A DNA stretch of 64,000 nt, from assembly GCA_003151595.1 (NCBI GenBank), contig PLXW01000048.1:1-64000 (forward strand), read 5' to 3'. Positions within the stretch are counted from its first letter, which is position 1. Each line of letters begins with the position of its first letter. Positions 34,237 through 43,070 of the stretch are shown piece by piece. Below the pieces are notes generated by a model. It had not been told where the DNA came from. It was given only the letters and a program-made list of their open reading frames with translations, and did not search any database. Source of the stretch: Myxococcales bacterium (lineage in GTDB: Bacteria > Myxococcota > Polyangia > Polyangiales > Polyangiaceae). Position numbers and translations under genes: made by a program.

Positions 34237-35109
34237 TCAGAGCGCGGTCGCGTTGAACGTGTCGCAGCTCTCGATCTTCCCGCTGTCGTAGCCGCGCGTG
34301 AACCATCGCTTCCGCTCTTCTGACGACCCGTGCGTCCACGACTCCGGGCTCACCGTGCCGGTCGTCATGCGCTGGAGGCGATCGTCGCCCACGGCGGCCG
34401 CGGCTCCCAGCGCCGAGTCGATGTCGCCCGCTTCGAGGAGATTTCTCGCGTTCGTGGAGTGCGCCCAGATGCCGGCGTAGCAGTCGGCCTGGAGCTCGAG
34501 CTTCACCGAGCCGCTCGTCGCGCCGCGCGCGCTCCCGCCGGGTCGGCCCGTGACGCCGAGGAGCTTCTGCACGTGGTGCCCGAGCTCGTGCGCGATGACG
34601 TACGCCTCGGCGAATTGCCCGCGCGCCCCGAGCTTCCCCGAGAGCTCGCGGAAGAAGCCGAGGTCGAGATACACCTGCTGATCCTGGGGGCAGTAGAACG
34701 GTCCGGTGGCGGCGCTCCCTTCGCCGCAGCCGGTCTGCGTCTCGTCGGTGTAGAGAACCAGCTTCGCGTGCGTGTACGCGCGCCCGCGCTCGGCGAAGAT
34801 CGTGGTCCAGGTGCTCTGCACGTCGTCGAGCACGAAGCCCGCGAAGTGGACCTCGGGCGACTCGCGATCGGCCGGAACGCCGGTCGTGGTCCCGCCGGAG
34901 TGGAGCCCGCGCGAGTCGTCGCCGTTGTTCCCGCCGAAGCCGCGAAGGAGGGCGTACCCGATCCCGCCGATGAGGAGCACGACCCAGCCCCATGGGCGCC
35001 GGAGGAGCCAGAAGACGAGATAGAAGAGGCCGATGTTGCCGCCGCCCGAGCGCTCCTCGCCGCGGCGATCGACGATGTCCGGGCTCTCGTGCGAGTCATC
35101 CCAGCGCAT
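34237..35109 (-). CDS. YpfJ-type neutral zinc metallopeptidase
   Basis: 290 residues. A single transmembrane helix at about 27-55 (after a basic cytoplasmic stretch) precedes the catalytic domain. The zinc site His174-Glu175-x2-His178 (IAHELGHHVQKLLG) is intact, with a downstream Glu candidate in KLELQADCYAGIW; conserved VYLDLGFFRELSGKLGARGQF matches the YpfJ/putative neutral zinc metallopeptidase family. Anchored in the membrane with the domain outside. It starts 18 bp after the stop of the histone-H1-like gene, probably co-transcribed. Confidence 0.88.
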   Translation of the reverse strand: MRWDDSHESPDIVDRRGEERSGGGNIGLFYLVFWLLRRPWGWVVLLIGGIGYALLRGFGGNNGDDSRGLHSGGTTTGVPADRESPEVHFAGFVLDDVQSTWTTIFAERGRAYTHAKLVLYTDETQTGCGEGSAATGPFYCPQDQQVYLDLGFFRELSGKLGARGQFAEAYVIAHELGHHVQKLLGVTGRPGGSARGATSGSVKLELQADCYAGIWAHSTNARNLLEAGDIDSALGAAAAVGDDRLQRMTTGTVSPESWTHGSSEERKRWFTRGYDSGKIESCDTFNATAL

Positions 35110-35127
35110 GGGGTCCTCCGTGAGGTC

Positions 35128-36144
35128 TCAGTCCTTCGACGAGCGCGTGGCCTTCTTGGCTGCGACCGTCTTCTTCGCCGCAGTCTTCTTCGCAGGCGTC
35201 TTCTTCGCCGCTGTCTTCTTCGCGGGCGCTTTCTTCGCGGCGGTCTTCTTCGCAGGCGCCTTCTTGGCTGCGACCGTCTTCTTCGCAGGCGCCTTCTTCG
35301 CGGCGGTCTTTCTTGCAGGAGCCTTCTTCACCGCGGTCTTCACGCGCGCGGCGCTCGGCTTCACGATCCGCAAGGTGGCCGGCGCTTCTTCTTCTTCTTC
35401 TTCTTCTTCTTCTTCTTCTTCTTCTTCTTCTTCCGGCATGGCAGCCGGCGCTTCCGGCGTGGCCGCCGCGTATTCCGTCGTGACCACGACGATACTGGAT
35501 GGAGGCGTGGCTGCCACCTTCGCAACGACCGCTTCGGGTGCGGCGACCGCTTCCTCGATCGCGACGCGCATGCGGCGGTCGCGCAGCTCGACCTTCCGGT
35601 ACGCGATCAGCGCGACGATGTTCGTCGTCCCCGCGGCGAACACGACGCCGGAGTCTTCGGCGAAGAGCATCACATCGAAGAGCGGGACGTCGCCCGGCGC
35701 GTCGGCGTCGGCGAGGACGCGCCGCTCGAGCGTTCCCGCGAACGAGCCATCGAGCTCGCCGTCGAGGCGATCTTCGGCGGAAAGATCGGCGCCGTCCCAG
35801 CTCTTGCCCGCGAGGCGAAGCTGCTCCTCGGCGAGCGGGCCGAGGTCGAGGATGTCGGCGTCCGTCGCGACCGAGAGCGCGCGCAGCCGAACGGGACGGA
35901 GCGGCAGGCCGTGCGCGACGCGCGTCGCCGGGTCGAGCCGATCGAGGTCGGGGAGCGGCCCGGTCCATGCCGCGAGCGCTTCGCGCACGTCGTCGACCGG
36001 AAGCCTGTCGAGCTCCCAGAAGGCATCGAACGCATCGGCGGGGTCGTCGCTCCGCAGAGACGCGACGATCTCGCGCGCCCGTCGAGCGCCGGCGTCGAGC
36101 GCGCGCGCAGTTTTCACGAGGTCAGGAGTCTTCTCGGGAGGCAC
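35128..36144 (-). CDS. Protein with poly-Glu stretch and histone-H1-like AKKTAAKK tail
   Basis: 338 residues if the GTG at 36144 is the start (no ATG is available upstream of the conserved region). The N-terminal 210 residues form an unrecognised, probably helical domain (DAGARRAREIVASL, ALAAWTGPLPDLDRLD, DILDLGPLAEEQLRLAGKSW, IVALIAYRKVELRDRRMRVAI). About 16 consecutive Glu follow, then about 70 residues of repeated (A/P)AKKTAAKK units ending in KKATRSSKD, like histone H1 or Hc1 tails. The acidic block next to a strongly basic tail suggests nucleic-acid or nucleoid binding that can be shielded. Divergent from a Ser/Thr kinase (72 bp between starts). Confidence 0.55.
   Translation of the reverse strand: MPPEKTPDLVKTARALDAGARRAREIVASLRSDDPADAFDAFWELDRLPVDDVREALAAWTGPLPDLDRLDPATRVAHGLPLRPVRLRALSVATDADILDLGPLAEEQLRLAGKSWDGADLSAEDRLDGELDGSFAGTLERRVLADADAPGDVPLFDVMLFAEDSGVVFAAGTTNIVALIAYRKVELRDRRMRVAIEEAVAAPEAVVAKVAATPPSSIVVVTTEYAAATPEAPAAMPEEEEEEEEEEEEEEEEAPATLRIVKPSAARVKTAVKKAPARKTAAKKAPAKKTVAAKKAPAKKTAAKKAPAKKTAAKKTPAKKTAAKKTVAAKKATRSSKD
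35386..35433 (-). repeat. Trinucleotide microsatellite, (GAA)16
   Basis: By my count, 16 uninterrupted GAA codons on the minus strand (TTC on the plus strand) encode the Glu block of the H1-like protein. Such a perfect tract in a GC-rich genome can slip in units of three bases, keeping the frame and changing the length of the acidic block. Confidence 0.9.
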
Positions 36145-36216
36145 GACGGGGCTTGTAGCAGTGCGACGCCCCTCCGGCGACACGAGACGTCGTCCGCGTG
36201 CGGTATGCTCCCGCGC

Positions 36217-37695
36217 ATGACCCTTGAGCCAGGCGTAGTCGTCGGCGGCGACTTTCGCGTCGAGGCGCGGCTCGGTGAAGGCGGGATGGGCGAAGTCTGG
36301 ATCGCCGAGCAGATCAGCGTCGGGCGCAAGCGCGCGCTCAAGGTGATGCGACGCGAGCTCGTCGGCGACGCGAAGCTGCGCGAGCGCTTCGCGCTGGAAG
36401 CCCGGATCGGGGCGACGATCGCCAGCGATCACGTGGTGGAGGTGGTCGGCGCGGGGGTCGACGAAGCGCTGCGCGTGCCGTGGATCGCGATGGAGCTGCT
36501 CGAAGGCGAGAGCCTCGAGAGCGCGATCGCGAAACAAGGAGGGCTCGCGCGCGCCGACGTGGCGGCGATGCTCGATCAGCTCGGGCACGCGCTGGCAGCG
36601 GCGCACGCGGCCGGCGTGGTGCATCGCGATCTGAAGCCGGAGAACGTGTTCCTCGCGCGGCCACGGCGAAGCGGCGCAGGCCCGTTCGTGGTCAAGGTGC
36701 TCGATTTCGGGATCGCCAAGCTCGTCGAAGGGGCTCAGGCGGCGACGTCGGGGCAGTCGCTCCTCGTCGGGACGCCGCTGTTCATGGCGCCCGAGCAGAC
36801 CGAGCCCCGGGTCCCGTGCATGCCGGCGACTGACGTGTGGGCGTTGGGGCTCATCGCGTACCGCGCGCTCACCGGGCGCTTCTTCTGGCGCGCGACCGGC
36901 GAGACCGGGATGACGATCACGTCGGTGCTGCGACAGGTGCTGGTCGATCCGATCCCGCCGGCTTCCACGCGCGCCGCCGAGGACGGCGACGCGTCGGCGC
37001 TGCCGCCCGGGTTCGACGAGTGGTTCGTGCGGTGCGTGGCGCGCGCGCCCGAGGCTCGCTACGCGGAGGCCGGCGTGGCGTGCGAGGCGCTCTCGCGCAT
37101 GCTCGTCGGCGCCGGCCCATCGCAGCCCCCCGCGACCACCGCTCGCGCGGATCTCGAGCTCGCGGAGACGACCGTGAGCGTTCGCCATCCGATCGACCGC
37201 GCGCGCGCGCCGGGAGCGCTCGCCGTGGAGCTCCTGCACACGAGCGATCATTTCTCGTACGGACGCCTCGATCCCTTCCTCGTCGTCCGCTGGTGGCGCC
37301 CTATCACGGTCGCGTCGCTCGAAGAGATGGGGCGCGTGACGGGGCGCGCGCTCGCAACTGGGCCCGGGCAGTTCTTCGTGATCCCGGTGGTCGACAAATC
37401 GTTGAAGCGCCCCGAGGACGGCGCGGCGGACGCGCTCGACTTCGTCATGAAGACGTACGAGCACCGTATCGACGGCGTGGCGAACGTCGTGCTCGGGACC
37501 GGCTTTCACTCGGCGATGGTGCGCGCGCTCATCACGGGCATGACGCTCGCGCGGCGTCCCCGCCATCCGGTGAAGATCGTGGCGACGATCGCCGCGGCCG
37601 TCGATACGTTCGGGACGGTTCCGAAACGCGACGCGATCGTGGAAGCCATCGAGCGGTTCGCGCTGGTGGACCCGCCGAAGGGGGCCGCGGAGTGA
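36217..37695 (+). CDS. Ser/Thr protein kinase with unassigned C-terminal domain
   Basis: 492 residues from the ATG at 36217 (an in-frame ATG at 36205 adds four residues). The kinase domain (about 13-290) is complete: LGEGGMGEVW, Lys42, HRD 136-138, DFG 163-165, APE 191-193. No transmembrane segment is evident, so it is probably cytoplasmic. The C-terminal part (about 335-490) is a separate domain (FSYGRLDPFLVVRWWRPITVASLEEMGRVTGRALATG, DALDFVMKTYEHRIDGVANVVLGTG) with alternating strand and helix character; I recognise only weak STAS-like features. It may regulate the kinase or bind a partner such as the divergent H1-like protein. Confidence 0.85.
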   Translation: MTLEPGVVVGGDFRVEARLGEGGMGEVWIAEQISVGRKRALKVMRRELVGDAKLRERFALEARIGATIASDHVVEVVGAGVDEALRVPWIAMELLEGESLESAIAKQGGLARADVAAMLDQLGHALAAAHAAGVVHRDLKPENVFLARPRRSGAGPFVVKVLDFGIAKLVEGAQAATSGQSLLVGTPLFMAPEQTEPRVPCMPATDVWALGLIAYRALTGRFFWRATGETGMTITSVLRQVLVDPIPPASTRAAEDGDASALPPGFDEWFVRCVARAPEARYAEAGVACEALSRMLVGAGPSQPPATTARADLELAETTVSVRHPIDRARAPGALAVELLHTSDHFSYGRLDPFLVVRWWRPITVASLEEMGRVTGRALATGPGQFFVIPVVDKSLKRPEDGAADALDFVMKTYEHRIDGVANVVLGTGFHSAMVRALITGMTLARRPRHPVKIVATIAAAVDTFGTVPKRDAIVEAIERFALVDPPKGAAE

Positions 37696-37768
37696 GCTGA
37701 CGGTCGCGCGGCGCCGCGCCTCGGCCTGGCCAACTCACGCGTTCGGCACTACGCCACGCGTCCCAACG

Positions 37769-38572
37769 ATGGATCCCGTCGACTCGTATCAAGGTCTCTT
37801 CCGGCGCATCGCGCCCGAGCGCGAACGACTCCTCGCCCACGCGGTCTACGGCGCCGTCGCCGCCCCCGAGGCGCTGCGGACGTTCATGGAGGCGCACGTC
37901 TTCGCCGTCTGGGACTTCATGAGCCTCCTCAAAGCGCTCCAGCGCGCGCTCACGTGCGTGGAGGTCCCGTGGACGCCGCCGAGGTCGCGCGTCGCGGCGA
38001 GGCTCATCAACGAGGTCGTGCTCGGTGAAGAGAGCGACGAAGTCCGTCCGGGCGAGACGATGAGTCACTTCGAGCTCTACGTGGAGGCGATGCGCGAGGT
38101 CGGCGCCGATACCGGACCGATCACACGGTTCGTCGCCTCCGTCGGCCGAGGCACCTCCGTCGGCGCCGCGCTCGACGCCGCGCGACTTCCGCTTCACGTG
38201 CGGGCCTTCGTCGAGCACACGCTGGCGACCGCGGCGTGCGGCGAAGAGGAGCGCATCGCGGCGTCGTTCCTCATCGGCCGCGAAGATCTCGTTCCGGCGA
38301 TGTTCCGCAAGATGCTGCCGAGCGTCGAGAAGACCGGCCGCGCGGTCTCGCTTCGCCTCTACCTCGTGCGGCACATCGAGGTCGACGAAGGGGAGCACGG
38401 CCCGCTCGCGCGACGGTTGCTGAGTGAGCTCTGCGCGGGCGACGAGTCGCGCTGGCGGCGCGCGACCGAGGCGGCGCGTAGCGCGATCCACGCGAGGCTC
38501 GGTCTCTGGGACGGAGTCGTCGAATCGCTGCGCGCGCCGCGTCTGGGGTTCGAGGCGTCGCCACCGAGCTGA
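37769..38572 (+). CDS. DUF3050 protein (heme-oxygenase-like fold)
   Basis: 267 residues of the DUF3050 family, which is predicted to share the heme-oxygenase-like diiron fold. Family sequences are visible: RTFMEAHVFAVWDFMSLLKALQRALTCV, LINEVVLGEESDE, MSHFELYVEAMREVG, and the C-terminal RHIEVDEGEHGPLARRLL with candidate metal ligands (His/Glu) and AACGEEERIAASFLIG. Single gene, 73 bp after the kinase. Reaction unknown. Confidence 0.8.
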   Translation: MDPVDSYQGLFRRIAPERERLLAHAVYGAVAAPEALRTFMEAHVFAVWDFMSLLKALQRALTCVEVPWTPPRSRVAARLINEVVLGEESDEVRPGETMSHFELYVEAMREVGADTGPITRFVASVGRGTSVGAALDAARLPLHVRAFVEHTLATAACGEEERIAASFLIGREDLVPAMFRKMLPSVEKTGRAVSLRLYLVRHIEVDEGEHGPLARRLLSELCAGDESRWRRATEAARSAIHARLGLWDGVVESLRAPRLGFEASPPS

Positions 38573-38629
38573 GTCGCGACGCGGCGACGCTGCAGGGAAG
38601 ATTCGCGCGCGCGGCGTCGTAGGGTCGGG

Positions 38630-39400
38630 ATGGTGAAAGCTTCGTTCTCCTCTCCCGTCGCGTGGCTCGCGCTCGGCGCCGCGGCCCTCGTCGCGGTGTG
38701 CGCGTGCTCGTCGGTGTCGGCGTCCGCGCCTCTCGACGGCGGGAGCGCGGGGAGCGGAGCGAACGACGGCGGATCCGGCGGAAGCGCGAACGACGGCGGC
38801 GGCGCGAGCACCGATGGCGGCGAAGGGATCGCGACCGACGGCGCGAGCGGCGCGCTCGATTCCGGCGCCACGAGCGACGGCGCGCCGGCGTCCGACGGCG
38901 GAAGCTCGGGGAGCGCGTCGTCGAAGCTCTACCCCCTCGCCGTGGGCTTTTCGTGGACCTACGACGTCGAGCCCGTGGGCGCCGGATCGGTCTGCGCGAG
39001 CGGCACGCACGTGCAGCAAGTCACCGGCACGCAGACGGTCGACGGCAGGCTCGCGTTCGACCTCGTCTCCTTCTGCGCCGCCGCCGGCACGAGCGAAGTG
39101 GCGCCCGTCGGGACCGGCGACGAGGTCGACCTCGACTATCAGGGGAGCTGGCTCGTCATGATCGACCCGACGCTCACCGACGGTCACTCGTGGCCCTACT
39201 TCAACTCCAGCTACACCTGGCACCGCGAGACGAGCGTCACCGTCCCCGCCGGGACGTACACCGACTGCTGGACCGCGCAGCAGAACGTCACGTACACGGC
39301 GTACATGACGTACTGCCGTGGCGTCGGGATGGTGCGGAGCTACTCGTCGGATCTCACCGGGGCCGGCTGGGACGCGAAGCTGACCGGCGAGAGCTTCTAG
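38630..39400 (+). CDS. Secreted lipoprotein, unknown function
   Basis: 256 residues. Lipoprotein signal VKASFSSPVAWLALGAAALVAVCAC, then a Gly/Asp/Ser/Ala linker to about residue 97, then a beta-rich domain: YPLAVGFSWTYDVEPVGAGSVCASG, VDLDYQGSWLVMIDPTLTDGHSWPYF, TWHRETSVTVPAGTYTDCWTAQQNVTYTAYMTYCRGVGMVRSY. This resembles secreted hypothetical proteins of myxobacteria with a hydrophobic, aromatic-rich beta sheet; no named family. It ends 4 bp from the convergent CHAT gene. Confidence 0.55.
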   Translation: MVKASFSSPVAWLALGAAALVAVCACSSVSASAPLDGGSAGSGANDGGSGGSANDGGGASTDGGEGIATDGASGALDSGATSDGAPASDGGSSGSASSKLYPLAVGFSWTYDVEPVGAGSVCASGTHVQQVTGTQTVDGRLAFDLVSFCAAAGTSEVAPVGTGDEVDLDYQGSWLVMIDPTLTDGHSWPYFNSSYTWHRETSVTVPAGTYTDCWTAQQNVTYTAYMTYCRGVGMVRSYSSDLTGAGWDAKLTGESF

Positions 39401-39404
39401 ATCG

Positions 39405-42179
39405 TCATCGCCGCAGCACGCGGAAGTTTCCCCAGTCGCTCGTCGGATCCGCCTCGCGCACCTGGAGCTGCGCGCGCTGCACGGCGGTCGTGAGATCCGC
39501 GCGGGGGTCTCTCTCGAGCTCCGCGTAGAGCGCTTCGACGAACGTCACCGACAGCGCATCGGCGACGTCGCGCGTCGGGGCGACGACGGCGTCGCTCCCC
39601 GCCACGAGAAACGCCTGTGCGATCCCGAGCGTCTCGCCGGGAGCGGCGCTCGCCGTGCGCGCGGCGCTGCATCCGGAGACCACTACGCGCGCCGGCGCGT
39701 CGTGGAGCGCGAGGACGTCGGTGGCGAGCAGGCGACCCCCCGCGGCGAGCGGGAGCGCGCTGTCCCAGCCGTCTTCTCCGCCATACGTGGCGTGGCCGGC
39801 GTAGTGAAAGAACGTCGCCGTGCCCAGCGCGGTCGTCACCGCGGCGTGCGTCGCCGCGCGCCCCTCGAGCAGCGCGACCCGTTCGCCCGAGCGACCGAGC
39901 GCCCGTTCGACGGCGTGGGTCTCGCGTCGCGCCTGCGGGAGATCGCGCAGCGGATCGCCGACGACGAGCGCGAGCGGCCCATCGGATCCGGACGCGCGTT
40001 CGGAGCGCGCCGGCGGGACCTCGGCGAGATCGATCCCGTACTCCACCGCGAGTCGCGCCACGAGCGGCGCGCCGTCGAACGGGAGCGCGTGGAAATCGAT
40101 CGGCGCGAGCGCGCCGCTCACCAGCAGGCGAAGGCGCGACGCCCGCGCGATCCGTTCGTGCGCCGGGGCGATCAAGAGACGCGAGGTTTCTTCAGGCGTC
40201 GCGTGCGGGTCGAGCGGCGGAACGTGGAACACGGAGACGCCCGAGGCGTCGGCGGCCATCGCCGTCCAGCCGTCGATCGCCGGGTGATAGAGGAGCGCCA
40301 GCTCGCCGGGCCCCGGCGACCAGTCCGTCGCCGCAGGGGGCGCGCCGCCGTCTTCGCCGCCGAGGCCGAGGACCTTCTCGATCGCCGCGCGCAGCGTGAG
40401 CTCGCGCGCGGCGCGACGCGCCTGCGCCGGGCCGAGCGCGGCCAGGGGGAGCTTCCAGTCGAGCGCCGCGTCCTCGTCGATCGACGCGCGTTCGCGCGCG
40501 TAGGCATCGACCGCCGCGTCCCACCGCGCGCGCTGGCCTGCGTCGCGTCGCGCGAGGCGCCGCGCGTCTTCCAGACCGGCGAGGAGGCGACGCCGCGCGC
40601 GCCGCGCCGATCGAAATGCGGCGTCGCGATCTCCGGACGCGACCTCGAGCGCGATCGCCGCCGTCGCGCTCCGTCCCCGCTCGACGAGAAACCGCGCGCG
40701 CCCTTCGCCGATCGGGATCGCGAGCTCGGCGTCGTCGAGCGTGTCTTCGGCCCGCTCGTACGCAGAGCGCGCATCGCGCGGGCGTGAGAGCGCTTCGAGC
40801 GCGGCGCCGCGACCGACGAGCGCGCTCCAGGCGTGCTCGGCGAGGAGCGCGGCGCGCGCGCGTCGCTCCATCTCGTCGTAGATCGTGAGCGCGCGCGCCG
40901 GAGCCCCGCGCGCGAGCGCGATGCGGCCGTCGAGATCGATCCAGAAGAAGCTCTCGCTGAGGGGCGGGTCGGTGGCGAGCGCGCGCGCTTCGGCGAGCGT
41001 CGATGCCGCGTCCGCGGCGCGACCGTCGAGGAGCGCGGCGTAGGCCAGGTTGCCCAGCGTGACCGCGCGCAGATAGACGTCGGTGCACGCCGTCTCCCCG
41101 CGCGCGAGCTCCAGCACCCGCGTGGCCTCGGCGACGCGCGCGCGATCGCCGCCCGCGCGCACCGCGATCAAGAGCAGCCCGAACCCCATCCCGGCGCGCG
41201 CGACCACGCGATCGCACGGCTTGGCGTCCGCGCCGAGCTCGCGCTCCACGCCGCGTCGAATCTCCAGCGCGTCGTCGAAGCGTCCGAGCAGGTCGAGCTC
41301 CGTCGCCAGCGACGAGCGCACGGTCTGCGCGAGGCGCGAAAGGCCGAGCCGCCGCGCGTCCTCTTCGGCGCGATGAAAGAGCGCGAGCGCTTCACGCCGG
41401 TCACCGACCTCGCTGACGGCGACGGCGCGGTAGTACGGCTCGCGCGCCCGTCCGTCGGGGTAGCGGTCGAGGAGATCATGCACGCCGTCGAGCGCCGCCA
41501 CCGCTTCTGCCGTGTGGTGACTCCGCTGCGCGAGAACGAACGCGAGCGCCATCGCGTCGTCGACCGCGCGCGAGAGCCGACCTGCGGCGCGCTCCTTCGC
41601 GATCGCGCGCCGAAAGAGCTCGGCGGCGGCGTCGGCGTGGTCCTTCGCCAGCTCGATGCGCGCCGCTTCCGACGCCGCGACGCCGGCTTCCGCGTCGTCG
41701 TCGTCGGCGGTGAAGTGCTCGCGGTACACGGACAGCGCGCCGTCCGCGTCGTCGCGATCCGCGCGCGCGTGTGCTTCGGTGAGCCACGCCCAGGGCTCCT
41801 CCACCGCCAGCGCGATGCGCGCCACCGCGTCCGCCGACGCGCCGTCGAGCGATCGATGCGTCACCACACGAAGCTCGCGCGCCTCGCGCGGCGCGTGCAC
41901 TTCGTAGAGCCTCCCCCGGTCCGATGCGCCGAGCGCCCGCGCGACGACCGAGCCCGCGTCGTTCTCGAACGTCGCGTCCGCCGGCGACGCGACGAACACG
42001 CGGAACGCCCCGTCCGGGCGCGTGACGCACGCGTCGCTTCCGGTGATCGCCGCGCATCCCGTGACCTCCACCGCGAGCATCGACGGCGAGGCCTGCGGAG
42101 GCGCGCGACGCGTGCACGCGACGCTCGCGAGATCGAGCAAGAAGCCGATCGTCAGCAGCCCGGGGCGAAGCGTCGGCAA
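39405..42179 (-). CDS. CHAT-TPR lipoprotein (caspase-like)
   Basis: 924 residues. A lipoprotein signal (about 1-22, SVAC lipobox) anchors it. Residues 120-560 are helical TPR-like repeats. The C-terminus (about 600-920) is a CHAT domain, a caspase-like protease or protease-derived fold: His796 in FFHYAGHATYGG and Cys837 in RVVVSGCSAAR occupy the catalytic dyad positions. ELALLYHPAIDGWTAM, LRLLVSGALAPIDFHALPF and ALPLAAGGRLLATDVLAL are typical CHAT segments. It is probably exported, which is unusual for CHAT proteins and would place the caspase-like domain in the periplasm or on the surface. Function: unknown; CHAT-TPR proteins can be proteases or inert scaffolds in signalling. Confidence 0.82.
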   Translation of the reverse strand: MPTLRPGLLTIGFLLDLASVACTRRAPPQASPSMLAVEVTGCAAITGSDACVTRPDGAFRVFVASPADATFENDAGSVVARALGASDRGRLYEVHAPREARELRVVTHRSLDGASADAVARIALAVEEPWAWLTEAHARADRDDADGALSVYREHFTADDDDAEAGVAASEAARIELAKDHADAAAELFRRAIAKERAAGRLSRAVDDAMALAFVLAQRSHHTAEAVAALDGVHDLLDRYPDGRAREPYYRAVAVSEVGDRREALALFHRAEEDARRLGLSRLAQTVRSSLATELDLLGRFDDALEIRRGVERELGADAKPCDRVVARAGMGFGLLLIAVRAGGDRARVAEATRVLELARGETACTDVYLRAVTLGNLAYAALLDGRAADAASTLAEARALATDPPLSESFFWIDLDGRIALARGAPARALTIYDEMERRARAALLAEHAWSALVGRGAALEALSRPRDARSAYERAEDTLDDAELAIPIGEGRARFLVERGRSATAAIALEVASGDRDAAFRSARRARRRLLAGLEDARRLARRDAGQRARWDAAVDAYARERASIDEDAALDWKLPLAALGPAQARRAARELTLRAAIEKVLGLGGEDGGAPPAATDWSPGPGELALLYHPAIDGWTAMAADASGVSVFHVPPLDPHATPEETSRLLIAPAHERIARASRLRLLVSGALAPIDFHALPFDGAPLVARLAVEYGIDLAEVPPARSERASGSDGPLALVVGDPLRDLPQARRETHAVERALGRSGERVALLEGRAATHAAVTTALGTATFFHYAGHATYGGEDGWDSALPLAAGGRLLATDVLALHDAPARVVVSGCSAARTASAAPGETLGIAQAFLVAGSDAVVAPTRDVADALSVTFVEALYAELERDPRADLTTAVQRAQLQVREADPTSDWGNFRVLRR

Positions 42180-42277
42180 GGGGTCAGAGTCTCATTACGG
42201 CGCGCGTGTGACGCACTTCAAGTCGCCACTTTGGGTGGCTTGACTCGGGTCGATGCGGTGGTACGTGGGGTGCGCTC

Positions 42278-43045
42278 ATGAGCCTCGTTCATCGCCTCGC
42301 CTCGGTCGTGCTCGTGCTTGGCGTCGTCCTTCCGAGCTTCGCGTCGTGCGCGGCCCCGGTCGCAGGAGACGACGGCGCCCCCAGCGCGTCGACGGATCAG
42401 GCGCTTCGTGGCGGTGGGAGCCAGGCCGGCTGTCCGGTCTCGACGACCTACTACGTCGTCGAGCCCACCGAGGCCGGCGTCGCCCCCGCGTGCGCCACGG
42501 TTTCGGGGAGACGAGGCGAGTGGGATTACACCGGCGGGTCGACCATCCAGCCGTGCTTCTCGAAGGCCGATGCGAGCGTGACCTCGTTCCTCTGCGCCTA
42601 CGCCTGGACGTCGCCCACCGGCGCGGCGCCCGACGTCGCGGCGCTGAGCGCGCTCCCCGGCATTTCGCTCGCTCCGCGCGGCGGCGGTGACGGATCGAAC
42701 TGCGCCGACTCGTCGCCGTTGCCGTACGTCGCGCTCCTCGACGACGCGGCGGTGACCTGCCCTCCTGTCCCCGGCGGCCCCGGAATCAACGGCCCCAAGG
42801 GGTGCGAAGTCTGCGGCACGGGGCTCGGTCCCGGCGTGATCGGCAATCACCTCTACCTCTCTTCGTCCACGACGCTGCACACCGTCGCCGTGAGCCTCTC
42901 CAACGGCACGAAGGAGATCGTGACCCTCGGCGATCTTCACGCGCGCGGGCGGTTCGTCGAGGTCGCGCTCCCGCCGCTGCCTCGCGGCGTCGACTACGAA
43001 GAGGGCCCGGCGCTCGGGTACTCGTACGACCCGACTGCCCACTGA
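42278..43045 (+). CDS. Secreted protein, unknown function
   Basis: 255 residues. N-terminal lipoprotein-type signal (MSLVHRLASVVLVLGVVLPSFASCAAP) and a Ser/Asp-rich linker. The mature part contains paired Cys (SQAGCPVSTTYYVVE, APACATVSG, QPCFSKA, FLCAYAW, NCADSSP, VTCPPVPG, CEVCGTGLGPGVIGN) and a terminal beta region (HLYLSSSTTLHTVAVSL, LHARGRFVEVALPPLP). No family recognised. It is followed 25 bp later by an ECF sigma gene. Confidence 0.55.
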   Translation: MSLVHRLASVVLVLGVVLPSFASCAAPVAGDDGAPSASTDQALRGGGSQAGCPVSTTYYVVEPTEAGVAPACATVSGRRGEWDYTGGSTIQPCFSKADASVTSFLCAYAWTSPTGAAPDVAALSALPGISLAPRGGGDGSNCADSSPLPYVALLDDAAVTCPPVPGGPGINGPKGCEVCGTGLGPGVIGNHLYLSSSTTLHTVAVSLSNGTKEIVTLGDLHARGRFVEVALPPLPRGVDYEEGPALGYSYDPTAH

Positions 43046-43070
43046 TCGACACCACGCGATCGACGCTCCC

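Noticed and set aside
35165..35350. Repeated TTCTTCGCxG segments as a possible CRISPR or mobile repeat
   Set aside because: They encode the AKKTAAKK tail of the H1-like protein in frame and have no spacer-repeat pattern.
34330..36200. Long upstream extension of the kinase at 36217, with a poly-Phe run
   Set aside because: The extension is antisense to the YpfJ-type and H1-like genes; the poly-Phe is the reverse of the poly-Glu tract. The kinase family start is at 36217.
36145..37566. Minus-strand extension of the H1-like gene across the kinase
   Set aside because: Sequence upstream of 36144 is the complement of conserved kinase motifs, so it is not a protein-coding extension.
42215..42245. 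Imperfect inverted repeat AAGTCGCCAC / GGGTGGCTT between divergent genes
   Set aside because: Several mismatches, no regulator known; could be chance in a GC-rich intergenic region.
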